Source of the DNA: Candidatus Hydrogenedentota bacterium
Lineage (GTDB): Bacteria > Hydrogenedentota > Hydrogenedentia > Hydrogenedentales > JAEUWI01
Assembly: GCA_016791475.1 (NCBI GenBank)
Contig: JAEUWI010000034.1
Span: 1-64,000, forward strand
Length of the DNA stretch: 64,000 nucleotides
Direction: 5' to 3'
Shown here in pieces: positions 9,689 through 18,668 of this stretch (its first letter is position 1; every line of letters starts with the position of its first letter). Position numbers and translations under genes: made by a program. A model generated the notes under the pieces. That model was not told the DNA's origin. It worked only from the letters and a program-made list of their open reading frames with translations, and did no database searches.

Positions 9689-10810
9689 ATGAGGAGACTA
9701 GGCCGCCGAGGGTTCACGTTCGTCGAACTGCTGGTCCTCATGGCGCTCATTGGCCTTCTTGCGGCCATCCTGCTTCCCGCCCTGGCCCGTGCGCGCGAGG
9801 CGGCACGTCGGTCATCCTGTCAGAGCAACCTGAAGCAGTGGGGCGTCGTTTTCAAGATGTTCGCGAAGGAGAACAGCGGCCTGTTTCCATTGAACTCCCT
9901 CCACATCAGCGCGAAAGACGTCCCGATTTCCAATACGCGGATGTCGGTCTACGTCGGGTGGTGGCAAATCTATCCGGAATACCTGGCGGATGCTCGACCG
10001 AACGGATGTCCGTCTTCCATTCAATACCCCAAGATGGCCGCCACGGACTACTCAATTCCTCGCAACAGCCTCGCTGGCTGCGGCGCTGCCATGGTGGCGT
10101 GGGCAAACGTCACGAACCAGGAAACGGACAACCCGTGCTACGGAAAGCGGGCGGCCCCCGAAACCTTTGATTCCATCCGAGGCCAATCATCGTCGCTGTA
10201 CTTTGATTGCAGCCTCGATGTCGGTGCCTGTGCCCCCTATGTTCATGCCGACATGGCGAAGTTTGGCTACACCGACCTCGTCCGTTCCTACAAGTACTTT
10301 GGTTTTTTCATCGACCCTCATTGGATGTCGAAATCCGCTGATGACTTTTATGCCGTCGGCTCCACGTTCCTCAATGCCCCCGAACTTCCCTATCCCGGCG
10401 CCACGACCAGCGGCACCCACATGCAGTGGGGAAACCGAAACGCCGGGAGTTTTACTTATCCCTTCCCAATAGGCAGCAGCCAGGGGTCGTTTACGATCAT
10501 GCGCCTGAAGGAAGGGGTCGAGCGCCTGGTCACCACCGACGTCAACAACCCGGACGCTTCGGCAGACGCCCGATCTGACATCGTGGTATCGTACGATGAA
10601 GCTATCGCTTATAATGGGCAAGTGGTGAATTCAAAAGACGGCCCGCGATTTAACCATGTGCCTACGGGCGCTAATATTTTGTATATGGATGGTCACGTCG
10701 AGTTTGCGCGTGTGGGAAGCCGCGGCGGACGATTCTGGCCCGTCAATCAATTCTTTGCAAAGCAGATGGCCACGACAGGCGCCTGGGCGAGCGGTCTCAA
10801 CTTTCCCTGA
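9689..10810 (+). CDS. Pseudopilin-like secreted protein with C-terminal H...DG motif (copy 1)
   Basis: The 373-residue protein starts MRRLGRRG and then [16 protein letters not shown]. This is a type IV prepilin leader, cut after Gly8, with the conserved Glu at mature position 5. [24 protein letters not shown] follows the membrane helix, as in the large Planctomycete/Verrucomicrobia family of H-X9-DG proteins. The C-terminus has [19 protein letters not shown]; here ten residues, not nine, separate His and DG. The large globular middle has no recognised catalytic site. The ATG at 9689 has AAGGGAGA seven bases upstream. The protein closely matches the product at 12142 in layout and in many blocks, so the two genes are a recent duplication. 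The exact role of the family is unknown. Confidence 0.85.
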   Translation: MRRLGRRGFTFVELLVLMALIGLLAAILLPALARAREAARRSSCQSNLKQWGVVFKMFAKENSGLFPLNSLHISAKDVPISNTRMSVYVGWWQIYPEYLADARPNGCPSSIQYPKMAATDYSIPRNSLAGCGAAMVAWANVTNQETDNPCYGKRAAPETFDSIRGQSSSLYFDCSLDVGACAPYVHADMAKFGYTDLVRSYKYFGFFIDPHWMSKSADDFYAVGSTFLNAPELPYPGATTSGTHMQWGNRNAGSFTYPFPIGSSQGSFTIMRLKEGVERLVTTDVNNPDASADARSDIVVSYDEAIAYNGQVVNSKDGPRFNHVPTGANILYMDGHVEFARVGSRGGRFWPVNQFFAKQMATTGAWASGLNFP

Positions 10811-10974
10811 GCTCCCTCGGAATCGGTGCGCCCTGACACGCGGTGCCTGAACTTTGTGCCTGGAGGTATACCTTTTGTAGAGGTCGGGATTCTCAATTGG
10901 CCCGCCCCTCCGAAGCACGGGAACGCCAGGGTGACAGGTTGCCGATTCAACGAGTACTTAAGAGGTTTCGCTCA

Positions 10975-11391
10975 ATGGTTGCAGTACGCAGATGCGTTTT
11001 CATCTTGTTCCTGGCGGGGTGTGCAGGGGCTCTGCTTCCTGGCTGCCCCGAACCGTCGACCAAGGGGGACAACGCGCCGGCGATTGATCTGTCAAGCTTG
11101 CCGGTCAAACAGCAGATCATCGAAGCCACCATCTCGGGAAACCTGGGCAGGGTCGAGGCGCTTGTCACATCCGACGCCACGCTCGCCAACGTCTGCAACG
11201 CGGATTGCAAGACACCCCTGCATTTTGCCGCCGCACACGGTCACAACGCCATCGTGACGTATCTGCTGGAGAACGGTGCCGATCCGCTCGCTGTGGATTC
11301 GGATGGCAATCGCCCCCAGGCAACCGCGATAGACTGGGGCCATTTGGACACCGCCAAGATCCTCGGGGAATTTTCGACCGTTGAACCGTGA
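10975..11391 (+). CDS. Small ankyrin-repeat lipoprotein (copy 1)
   Basis: The 138-residue protein has a signal peptide with lipobox FLAGC (Cys16; an alternative is Cys24 in LLPGC). Two to three ankyrin repeats follow (KQQIIEATISGNLGRVEALV; TPLHFAAAHGHNAIVTYLLE; AIDWGHLDTAKIL). The TPLHFAAAHGH block is the diagnostic ankyrin core. Ankyrin repeats bind other proteins, so an envelope-anchored binding partner for the neighbouring pseudopilin is plausible but unproven. The ATG at 10975 has AAGAGGT eight bases upstream. The frame is open further upstream but has no signal sequence there. Confidence 0.8.
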   Translation: MVAVRRCVFILFLAGCAGALLPGCPEPSTKGDNAPAIDLSSLPVKQQIIEATISGNLGRVEALVTSDATLANVCNADCKTPLHFAAAHGHNAIVTYLLENGADPLAVDSDGNRPQATAIDWGHLDTAKILGEFSTVEP

Positions 11392-12141
11392 TTCCGGGGT
11401 GTAAGTCCCGCACTTTCAACCGACACCGCTCTTGAGTTCTGATAAGCGGGCAGCATGCGCTCTGGCACTCTGCGTCTTCTTATGGCGTAAACGCTTGTAC
11501 AGAAACAGGTTAAGATTCCACTTCGCTGCCTTCGACGGGTAAGTTCTGCCCGTCGAGTATCACTCGAATTCGCGATCTACCTCTTTCCAGCTTGCCCCGT
11601 GCACCGTCGCAGACCGCACTGGATTTTCTCTGATGGGGTACAGGGCAAGTGGGGGCGAAGCCACCTGCCGGCACGCTCAAGGAATCCTCCCAACTATTTT
11701 CAAGTTTTCGAAATCCACAATCATGATATCCCTGATATACAGGCTGGCGGAGTTCGTTGAAAATAGGAAAAGGCTCATCCGGGGCCGCGTCACATTCCAT
11801 GATGACCGATCGAAACGAAGATTTCGACGCCGTCAGCAAGGGAAGGATGATAGAGAATCTCGGGGGGTTCATCAGATGCCTTCCTCACGTGGACGTTCAA
11901 GGCCTGTTCGCGGGGGATGTCATGGTTCGGAGAGAGCCCCAAGGGGTGCGCTTTCGGGAGTCGCTTACGCTCTTACATCAATGAACCCCAACGTGGAGGG
12001 AACGGACTGGACGAATATCCTGTAGCGAGAGTTTCATCATATCAGTGAAACGAAGTGGTTCAGGGCTGTGCTTTTTCCGAAGTGCGGACACCGGCGACAT
12101 CTGGTGAATGATGTCGTGAAAAACGAAAAGGGAGAGAACGA
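11392..12141. other. Intergenic region, no supported gene; one hairpin
   Basis: About 750 bases lie between the two pseudopilin-ankyrin modules. Several frames are open for 60-130 codons on both strands, but their translations show no domain, signal or consistent composition. A hairpin at 11532-11556 has 8-base arms TCGACGGG and CCCGTCGA around a 9-base loop; no T run follows. GGGAGAGA at 12131-12136 is the ribosome site of the next gene. The stretch may include decayed coding sequence from the duplication. Confidence 0.4.
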
Positions 12142-13263
12142 ATGAGACCGAATAAGCGAGGCTTTACCCTCATAGAACTACTCGTTGTTATAGCTATCAT
12201 CGGAATCCTTGCGGCCATCCTGCTTCCGGCTTTGGCCCGCGCGCGTGAAGCCGCCCGCCGCGCCAGTTGCCAGAATAATCTCAAGCAATTTGGCATTGTG
12301 TTCAAGATGTTTTCAAACGAGAGCAAAGGCGGTATTTTTCCATACAATAGTCTGGATCATACGAACAATACCGTCGACCTTGGCGCGAAGCGGTCTTCCG
12401 TTTACGTGCAGTGGGCACAGGTCTATCCGGAGTACCTGTCGGACACAAAAATCAACGGCTGCCCTTCATCCTCGAATGTGGGCCCGCTTTTCGACACCGA
12501 CTATGGCCTTGCCAGAAACAATCTGGCCGGGTGCAGTCAGGAGACGATGAATTGGCTCGCAACGCATAACGAGCCGGACAATCCCTGTTACGGAAAGGTG
12601 GCGGCGCCGGCGGTGCCCGACCCGATCTTCGGGGGCAGTTCCTTGTCGCGCTTTTACGATTGCGGGTTAAATCCGAACGCCTGTGCGCCCTACGTGCATG
12701 CCGATATTACGAAGTCCGGGTACAACGACCTTATCCGTACCTACAAGTACATGGGGCGCCTCATCCAGTCCAGTTGGATGAACCGCTCGGTCGAAGATTA
12801 CTACGTGATCGGTGAAACCATGCTGAACAGCCCGGTGAGCGGGACCTATCCCGGCGCCAACACTGCGCTTGGTTGTTTGACCTGGAGCAATCGACAGAGC
12901 ACGGTAACCTACAACTGGGCCAGCGACAGCCCCACGTCGTCGGGGACATTCGACATGATCCCGCTGCGTGATGGTGTCGAACGTTTCGCGATTACCGATA
13001 TCAACAATGCCGGCGCCAGCGCGGCAGCCCAGTCCGATGTGGTCGTGATGTATGACGAAAGCTACGCCAACGGCGGTGCTGTCGCCCGAGGCTCCAACCC
13101 GGTTCGGTTCAACCACGTTCCGGGCGGCGCCAATATTCTCTATCTGGACGGGCACGTCGAGTTTGCCAAGGTCGGAACCCAGGGTGGACACGCCTGGCCG
13201 ATGAACCAGTTTGCCTTCCGTTACCCGACAGGATCCGGGTGGGCGAAGAAAGACTGGCCGTAA
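12142..13263 (+). CDS. Pseudopilin-like secreted protein with C-terminal H...DG motif (copy 2)
   Basis: The 373-residue protein has the same length and plan as the product at 9689. Its prepilin leader is MRPNKRG followed by [16 protein letters not shown], then [20 protein letters not shown], and its C-terminal motif is [19 protein letters not shown]. Shared blocks include [23 protein letters not shown] and DNPCYGK. The leader here is closer to the family consensus than that of copy 1. It should be processed by a prepilin peptidase and displayed from the inner membrane or a pseudopilus. The ATG at 12142 follows AGGGAGAG. A strong hairpin lies 65 bases after the stop. Confidence 0.87.
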   Translation: MRPNKRGFTLIELLVVIAIIGILAAILLPALARAREAARRASCQNNLKQFGIVFKMFSNESKGGIFPYNSLDHTNNTVDLGAKRSSVYVQWAQVYPEYLSDTKINGCPSSSNVGPLFDTDYGLARNNLAGCSQETMNWLATHNEPDNPCYGKVAAPAVPDPIFGGSSLSRFYDCGLNPNACAPYVHADITKSGYNDLIRTYKYMGRLIQSSWMNRSVEDYYVIGETMLNSPVSGTYPGANTALGCLTWSNRQSTVTYNWASDSPTSSGTFDMIPLRDGVERFAITDINNAGASAAAQSDVVVMYDESYANGGAVARGSNPVRFNHVPGGANILYLDGHVEFAKVGTQGGHAWPMNQFAFRYPTGSGWAKKDWP

Positions 13264-13327
13264 TTCGGTGGGGATGGGGGGCGGCCTTCTGTGAATGAAA
13301 AGCGACCGCACAATTAAGCGAGCGAGT

Positions 13328-13362
13328 AGCGTACCGAAGCTGGCCTGACGCTTCGGTACGCT
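13328..13362 (+). terminator. Strong 13-base-pair hairpin after pseudopilin copy 2
   Basis: Perfect inverted arms AGCGTACCGAAGC (13328-13340) and GCTTCGGTACGCT (13350-13362) enclose a nine-base loop. The hairpin can extend imperfectly outward. No U tract follows, so it may be a Rho-assisted terminator, an mRNA-stabilising hairpin or a palindromic binding site. Confidence 0.5.
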
Positions 13363-13466
13363 TACCCGCTTGACCTGCCCCGATGGCCCTGGAATCTGTG
13401 GCCCTTCTTCTCTTCCTGCGGCGTAGGGGTGTGATTTCGATTCAACCCAGCGGAGATTTACGAAAA

Positions 13467-13871
13467 ATGAGCGTAGTACGTGGAGCCATTTTACTGGTCC
13501 TCTCGGGCGTGCTGGCGGGTTGCGGTGGGTCCGTGCAATTAGAGATCCCCGAAAATGATATCTCAACGTTTTCGACGCCCTGGCAGGTTTTTGATTATGC
13601 CGCGTCCGGAGAACTTGACCAGTTGAAGGTGTTGATCGAGGCGGATCCGCAGCTAATCGACGTCATCGGCGACCACGATTGGACGCCCTTGCACTATGCC
13701 GCCTCAAATGGCCAGAACGCGGTCATCCGCTATCTGTTGAGCAAGGGCGCCAATCCCATGGCCCTCGACGAGAATTCCTTCGAACCCATTGCAATTGCCG
13801 GTCAACGCCAGCACATGGACACCGTCGAGATCCTGCGGGATGCGATGGGCACGCCTTCGATGAGTCAGTAG
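13467..13871 (+). CDS. Small ankyrin-repeat lipoprotein (copy 2)
   Basis: The 134-residue protein has lipobox GVLAGC (Cys19) and ankyrin repeats (VFDYAASGELDQLKVLI; TPLHYAASNGQNAVIRYLLS; MDTVEILRDAM). It matches the lipoprotein at 10975 in length, order of elements and position after a pseudopilin-like gene, so it belongs to the same duplicated module. The ATG at 13467 has GGAG eleven bases upstream. Envelope location is predicted from the lipobox; protein binding is a general property of ankyrin repeats. Confidence 0.8.
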   Translation: MSVVRGAILLVLSGVLAGCGGSVQLEIPENDISTFSTPWQVFDYAASGELDQLKVLIEADPQLIDVIGDHDWTPLHYAASNGQNAVIRYLLSKGANPMALDENSFEPIAIAGQRQHMDTVEILRDAMGTPSMSQ

Positions 13872-13943
13872 GCGATTGAAGGCGGAACAAGCGTATCGTT
13901 AAATGATTTCGGCGTTATGCCACATACGAATGAGGTAAGAGAC

Positions 13944-15281
13944 ATGAACATTTCAAGACGGTCTTTCCTGGGCGCATCGGCGGCAGTCGCGGCAGTCGCG
14001 ACGGGCGCCGCGACGCGTGGCGCGGCACTTGGGGCAAACGAGAAAGTTGGTGTTTGCTGCATCGGCGTGAACGGGCAGGGCCGCAACCATATCGCGGAGT
14101 TTACGAAGTACCAAGCTTCAGAGGTTGTGGCGTTGTGCGACGTAGACAGGAATGTTCTGGAACAGCGGGGCGCACAGCTTGCCGAAAAGACCGGCAAGAA
14201 ACCGAAATTGTACGTCGATATGCGCGAGGCCTTTGAGGACAACTCGATCGACGCGGTAAGCATCGCGACTCCCAATCACTGGCATGCACTGGCCGCTGTG
14301 TGGGCCTGTCAGGCGGGGAAAGACGTCTACGTTGAAAAGCCGTTGGCCCACAGTTTCTGGGAGGGCCAGCAACTGGTAAAGGCGGCGGAGAAGTACCAGC
14401 GGATCGTCCAGCATGGCACGCAGCAGCGCTCGGATCCCACGTGTCGGCGCGACATGAAGCTCCTTCACGAAGGAACGCTGATCGGGCCCGTGGTTCATGC
14501 GCGCGGATATGTGTACAAGAATGGGAATCGCATGGACATTGGCCGGGGCAAGGCGGGGACACCGCCGGAGCACCTGGACTACACGATGTGGCTCGGACCT
14601 GCCGGAGAGCGCCCCTGGATGGATCGGGTGGGCGGCGACCCGAACTTAAAAGAAGGCGGCGGGCTGTTCGTGCCCTACAACTGGCACTGGTTCTGGGATT
14701 TCGGCAATGGCGAATGCGGGAACCAGGGCGTGCACGAAATGGACGTGGCGGTATGGGCGGCCAACAAAGGGCTTCCCGTGCGGGTTGCGAGCACCGGCGG
14801 TCGTTACGCATGGAAGGACGACGGGCAGACACCCAACACGCAGGCAAGTCAGTTTACCTACGCGGACGGCACCCTGCTGACCTTTGAGGTGCGCAATCTG
14901 GGGTCCTTCAACGAGGCGTGTGACAGCAATTGCTCGAACAGCGCCTTTGGCACCGACGGCTACTGGGTTCGGGAAAAGGGCTTCTTTGATTATCAGAACA
15001 AACCCATTCCAATACCCGAGAGCGCGGTGTTGCCCGACTCGGATGGCCCCTTCGGCAATTTCATCAATGCCGTGAAGAGCCGCAAGGTGGAAGATGTCCA
15101 CGGCACACCCGAAGAAGGGTTCAAGTCATGCGCCCATATCCACCTCGCGAATATTGCCTACCGCTTGCAGCAATCGCTCGACTTTGATCCCGCGAAGGGG
15201 GCGTTCGCGCAAGGGGAGAAGGCCACCGGCATGTTGAAGGATTCCTATCGCGAGCCCTTCGTCGTACCGGAGATTGTGTAG
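13944..15281 (+). CDS. Exported Gfo/Idh/MocA-family oxidoreductase
   Basis: The 445-residue protein begins with a twin-arginine signal (NISRRSFLGASAAVAAVATG). The NAD(P)-binding fold follows, with GVNGQGRNH, VVALCDVD and the family hallmark EKPLAHS. Members oxidise or rearrange sugars and related polyols using a tightly bound nicotinamide. Planctomycetes and their relatives have many Tat-exported copies, usually for breakdown of complex glycans. The start at 13944 has GAGGTAAG upstream and places the Arg pair correctly. No sugar-utilisation partner is adjacent, so the substrate is unknown. Confidence 0.88.
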   Translation: MNISRRSFLGASAAVAAVATGAATRGAALGANEKVGVCCIGVNGQGRNHIAEFTKYQASEVVALCDVDRNVLEQRGAQLAEKTGKKPKLYVDMREAFEDNSIDAVSIATPNHWHALAAVWACQAGKDVYVEKPLAHSFWEGQQLVKAAEKYQRIVQHGTQQRSDPTCRRDMKLLHEGTLIGPVVHARGYVYKNGNRMDIGRGKAGTPPEHLDYTMWLGPAGERPWMDRVGGDPNLKEGGGLFVPYNWHWFWDFGNGECGNQGVHEMDVAVWAANKGLPVRVASTGGRYAWKDDGQTPNTQASQFTYADGTLLTFEVRNLGSFNEACDSNCSNSAFGTDGYWVREKGFFDYQNKPIPIPESAVLPDSDGPFGNFINAVKSRKVEDVHGTPEEGFKSCAHIHLANIAYRLQQSLDFDPAKGAFAQGEKATGMLKDSYREPFVVPEIV

Positions 15282-15424
15282 CCTTTGTATACACGTTCTC
15301 CGGTTCCAGATAGCGCCCGATGATTTTACTCTTGAAAACACATTACTCGGTTCGTATGCTTCAGTCATGGGAATTGGAAGAAAATCTTTGGGGAATACAA
15401 CGCGTTGGCAAGGAGTGAGGAGAT

Positions 15425-16243
15425 ATGTGCATAAGACCCGAACGGGTGACTGTCTTAATGCTCTGTGTCCTGCTCCACTTTCTCTGGGGCTCAATGTCCA
15501 ATTTCGCACATGCACATCCGGGAAGTTTGGATGCCAATGGGGGCCATCAGGATAACATTCACGGAGGCTACCACCTTCACAGTGGCAACGGAAACGGCAA
15601 CGGAGGAACTCAGATTGGAGTTGGTGGGGCGGGTGTAAACGGGAGTGGAAGGCGATTTGCGCCTCGAATACCGAAATTGACGAGTCGAAATCCCCATACA
15701 GTACCGCACGAACCCTATTTTCCACCTTATTGGTCTCCAAATAGAAGCTATCAGGCGCCTTCAAAAAAGAAGGCTATTGTCTCTAAGTCTGAAGAGTCTT
15801 TGCCAGATGAGCTGGTAGCAGAGATAGTTGATGTCTATGACGGCGACACAATGACTGCTAGAATTGACACTGGCCAGCAAATTAAGATCCGACTTTACGG
15901 GGTAGACTGTCCGGAAAAGAATCAAGTTTTTGGCAAAGAGGCCACCCAATTTTCCGAAAATAGTTGTATGGGGAAATCTGTTCACCTTCAAGTATTGAGC
16001 AGGGACCGCTACGGTCGATACATTGTGCGAGTCAATCTGAGAGACTCCGTCTATTTTAACCTTGAATTATTATCCGAAGGGCTTGCGCACTGGGATAAGA
16101 ACTATGCGCCAAACGATGCAATTCTGAGGGAAGAGGAAGTGAAGGCGAAGGCAGAAAAGAAAGGACTTTGGGCGCTCCCAAATCCAGTTTCTCCCTCTGA
16201 TTTTCGAAACGGCGAGGCTATCCGCGCGCGCCGGGGGGGATGA
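15425..16243 (+). CDS. Secreted thermonuclease-family protein with N-terminal His-rich (YHYH-like) motif
   Basis: The 272-residue protein has a signal peptide (about 1-30) followed by HAHPGSLDANGGHQDNIHGGYHLHSG (split as HPGSLDANGGHQDN and GGYHLH), a conserved His-rich motif of many small exported proteins. After a Gly/Asn-rich and Pro-rich linker, residues about 131-255 form a staphylococcal-nuclease domain: VYDGDTMTARI, IRLYGVDCPE with the catalytic Arg and Glu, DRYGRYI with the second Arg, and LSEGLAHW. It should cut single- or double-stranded nucleic acid outside the cell with Ca2+. The ATG at 15425 follows GAGGAGAT. The gene is visibly richer in A+T than its neighbours and abuts the plasmid-like region, so it may have been acquired. 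Confidence 0.82.
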   Translation: MCIRPERVTVLMLCVLLHFLWGSMSNFAHAHPGSLDANGGHQDNIHGGYHLHSGNGNGNGGTQIGVGGAGVNGSGRRFAPRIPKLTSRNPHTVPHEPYFPPYWSPNRSYQAPSKKKAIVSKSEESLPDELVAEIVDVYDGDTMTARIDTGQQIKIRLYGVDCPEKNQVFGKEATQFSENSCMGKSVHLQVLSRDRYGRYIVRVNLRDSVYFNLELLSEGLAHWDKNYAPNDAILREEEVKAKAEKKGLWALPNPVSPSDFRNGEAIRARRGG

Positions 16244-16557
16244 GCTTTGAATCCATCCGCAGCCCAAGCATGTTACAGGTTCATGCGGTCGGAGAATGCC
16301 GAGACAATTCGAGGCATTCACTTCAGCGGTGGGTCGACTATGAAACCACCGGCAATCTCGGACTTGGAGGCTTGGACGGGGCCCCGGAGACGGAGACCGA
16401 ATACGGCCCGAAATACTTCACGCAGATCATGCGGACGTAACCGTCGGCGGAAGTGGTCGTTCGAAAACACGAAGTGCTGCTGGATCATGGTCAGGAGCGT
16501 GTCCACCTCGGGGGGTTGTCCGGTTTTTGGCTACTCGTCGTAAAAACGGGTGGCTGC

Positions 16558-16668
16558 TCACTCGTAGTTTGAGTCCCTTTCCTCCAGGGCCGCCTCGCGC
16601 TCGTAGAACGCACGCGCGGCGCGGTAATGGGACCAGGAGAGGAGGGGCAGAAGGCTGGCGCGAAATTG
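16558..16668 (-). pseudogene. Possible C-terminal gene remnant
   Basis: A short open frame on the minus strand ends in WSHYRAARAFYEREAAL, then EERDSNYE and a stop. This helical, charged sequence looks like a genuine protein C-terminus, unlike the rest of the gap. It has no start codon and only 36 codons, so it is probably a remnant of a plasmid gene lying downstream of parB. Its family is not recognised. Confidence 0.3.
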
Positions 16669-16669
16669 T

Positions 16670-16995
16670 CACCCGTCGGGTGGCGAATTTCCCGCTGAGC
16701 CAATTTCCTCCCCGGCGGGGACGGAATTGGGTTGGGGCTCGATTCTCCGGTAGGCAGGTTACCATGAATCGTGTCGGGGTCAAATATTACGCCCAGCGGG
16801 CGTGATATTTCCTCGTCTGTCTGTATTTCTTCAAATTATCAGGTTGCGCGAAGGGTAATTGGCTCATCCGAAGATTTGGTACCCGGTGGGTACCAAAATT
16901 CACGAGAGCATCGATTCTCTTCCCATTGAAAAGAGAATTCCGCAGGCGGGCCCAGATTCTCCACCCAACGGGCGGGGTTTTTCCAAACCGCCCGT
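16670..16995. repeat. Series of CCC-n-GGG palindromes downstream of parB (candidate centromere)
   Basis: Five short palindromes have a CCC/GGG core and an A/T-rich tract just after: 16670-16682 (CACCCG-T-CGGGTG), 16709-16721 (TCCCC-GGC-GGGGA), 16789-16803 (ACGCCC-AGC-GGGCGT), 16875-16897 (arms TTTGGTACCC and GGGTACCAAA around GGT) and 16961-16975 (imperfect). The last four centres are 81-90 bases apart. Two further inverted repeats lie among them: 16914-16938 (ATTCTCTT arms) and 16968-16995 (ACGGGCGG arms). Repeated inverted sites next to parB are typical of plasmid centromeres (parS). The assignment is inference; the last hairpin could instead terminate parB. Confidence 0.5.
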
Positions 16996-17004
16996 GCGCC
17001 CCTA

Positions 17005-17892
17005 CTACCCCAAACTCTCCAGCGCCTGAAGCAGCATGGCCTTGACGGACGACTTGGACACCGGGCCCTTCTTGAAGTTCACCGTCACCGTCGCGCTGGG
17101 CAGGTCGATGCGGTAGGTCTGGTCTTTGGGTGCTTCGGTGGCTTTCGCGGCGGGTTTCTGGGGCGTTGCCGGTGCGGGAACGACGGCCGGAGTCTTCTTG
17201 CCTTTGGCCTCGTCGATCTTCGCGCGGATCTCGCGGTTGGGCTTGCCGTCGAGAACGTCTCTGACAAGTCCCTTCTGGAGCTTCACGTCGTCGACGCGGC
17301 TGATGCGCATGACGGCGTCGTAGGGCACGGTTTTCTCATGGGTGCGCAGTTGCTGCTGGAGGACGGGGGGGAGGGTGAGGATGCGGAGCATGTCGCTGAC
17401 CCAGGATTCGCGCTTGCCGATCATCTTGGCGAGGTCGCGCTGGGTCTTGACGGCGGGATCTTCGTCGAGGATGGCCTGGAGGGCTTCGGCGAGCTCTACG
17501 GGGGGCACGTCTTCGCGTTGGACGTTGCTGACGATACTACGGCGGCGGCGGGCCTGGCCTTCTTCGGGATCGGTGATGACGACGCGAAGCTGCTTGAGGC
17601 CGGCTTTCTTGGCGGCGCGGAGGCGGCGGTGTCCGGTGACGACCATGTATTTGCCGTCTTCGTGGGGTGTAACGGTGAGGGGCTCGATGACGCCGAGTGC
17701 CTTGACGGTGTCGATGAGGCCGTCCATGTTGTTGAAGGTCTTGCGCTCGTTCTGCGGATCTTCGACGAGCAGCTCGATCTCCAGGAGCTGGGCGCCGCGC
17801 TTGGGGATCGCGGGAATGGCGCCTTTGCCTTTCTCGCGGACGAGCTGGAGGCGGGAGGGGCGATTTTCGGCGGTGTTGTCTGCAGGGCTCAT
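17005..17892 (-). CDS. parB: ParB-family partition protein
   Basis: The 295-residue protein has the ParB N-terminal nuclease-like/CTPase fold (about 35-110), with NERKTF, GVIEPLTVTP, and the hallmark GHRRLRAAKKAG. A central helix-turn-helix follows (TQRDLAKMIGKRESWVSDML). A Pro/Ala-rich linker then leads to a C-terminal segment (TYRIDLPSATVTVNFKKGPV). ParB binds centromere sites and loads onto flanking DNA, working with ParA to segregate a replicon. The ATG at 17892 overlaps the parA stop (ATGA), so parA and parB are coupled. An upstream start would add 49 residues without ParB character. The position beside rep points to a plasmid rather than a chromosomal system. Confidence 0.92.
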   Translation of the reverse strand: MSPADNTAENRPSRLQLVREKGKGAIPAIPKRGAQLLEIELLVEDPQNERKTFNNMDGLIDTVKALGVIEPLTVTPHEDGKYMVVTGHRRLRAAKKAGLKQLRVVITDPEEGQARRRRSIVSNVQREDVPPVELAEALQAILDEDPAVKTQRDLAKMIGKRESWVSDMLRILTLPPVLQQQLRTHEKTVPYDAVMRISRVDDVKLQKGLVRDVLDGKPNREIRAKIDEAKGKKTPAVVPAPATPQKPAAKATEAPKDQTYRIDLPSATVTVNFKKGPVSKSSVKAMLLQALESLG

Positions 17893-18668
17893 GCGTTGGC
17901 TACCTTCTTGCGCTTTTTCATGTTGAACATACCCAGCACTTCGTCGCGCAGGGCGTTGATGTCCTCGGCCCCCTTGGAGCGCGGGCGGTATTCCAGAATC
18001 GATCCGCCGTGCTCGTCCACCTGGGCGAGCCAGCCGCAATTGCGGATCTCGGTCTGGGCAATGGCAATGTGCTCTTCGTGCATGCGTTCGATCACCCGTT
18101 TGCGCAGGCCGGCGCGGTGGAGGTTATTGAGCACGTGGAGCAGGTGGAAATCGGCGCTGGGCCGGATCTGGAGCAAGAGGCTGTAGAAGTTCGCATAGGA
18201 CTTCACGGCCTTGGTGCTTTCAAAGGGCACGATAAAGAGATCCGCCGGATAGATGGTATTTTCCATGATGGGCGAGATCTGGTTGGGCGCATCGACGATC
18301 AGGAAGTCGTAGGCGTCTTCCGGCAGTTGGGCGAGCACGCTGGCGTAGCCCTCGAAGTAGCCATCTTCCTGGATGATATCGCGGCCGTATTCCTCCAGGG
18401 CGAAGGCACTGGCCACAAAGGACAGGTTTTTGTGCTGGGTGGGGTGGATTACCGATTTCAGGGGTGCATGACCGAGCAGTGCCGCCACGATGGTGTCCTC
18501 CCAGGAGAGGCCGTCGCTCGCGTGGAGCCATTCGGAGACCTGGGCCTGGGGGTCCATATCGGAGAGGAGCACCTTCTTCCCGTCCTTCGCCAGGGAAGCG
18601 GCCAGGTTCATGGCGATGGTGGATTTGCCGCATCCGCCTTTGGCGTTGATGACTGTGACGATCTTCAT
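17889..18668 (-). CDS. parA: ParA-family partition ATPase
   Basis: The 259-residue protein has the deviant Walker A motif (INAKGGCGKSTIAMNLA) with the signature lysine near its start, Walker A' (LLSDMDPQAQ) and Walker B (DFLIVDAPNQ). It lacks the N-terminal helix-turn-helix of large plasmid ParA proteins, so it is of the small (type Ib or chromosomal-like) class. Such ATPases form gradients on the nucleoid and pull ParB-bound DNA apart. The gene overlaps rep upstream (18665-18668, ATGA) and parB downstream (17889-17892), so it sits in the middle of a coupled replication/partition operon. Confidence 0.93.
   Translation of the reverse strand: MKIVTVINAKGGCGKSTIAMNLAASLAKDGKKVLLSDMDPQAQVSEWLHASDGLSWEDTIVAALLGHAPLKSVIHPTQHKNLSFVASAFALEEYGRDIIQEDGYFEGYASVLAQLPEDAYDFLIVDAPNQISPIMENTIYPADLFIVPFESTKAVKSYANFYSLLLQIRPSADFHLLHVLNNLHRAGLRKRVIERMHEEHIAIAQTEIRNCGWLAQVDEHGGSILEYRPRSKGAEDINALRDEVLGMFNMKKRKKVANA

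Larger units (their letters stand above)
16244..17004. other. Junction of chromosome and plasmid-like region; no intact gene
   Basis: About 760 bases without an intact gene. The left part (16244-16560) has open frames rich in Arg and Ser with no recognisable family; it may be decayed coding sequence. The right part (16670-16995) holds a series of short palindromes, listed separately. A 36-codon open frame on the minus strand is also listed separately. No tRNA or clear attachment-site repeat was seen. Confidence 0.45.

Noticed and set aside
11510-11872. Minus-strand ORF of 120 codons between the pseudopilin modules
   Set aside because: No ribosome site, domain or signal, and it runs through a hairpin; its composition resembles noncoding frames.
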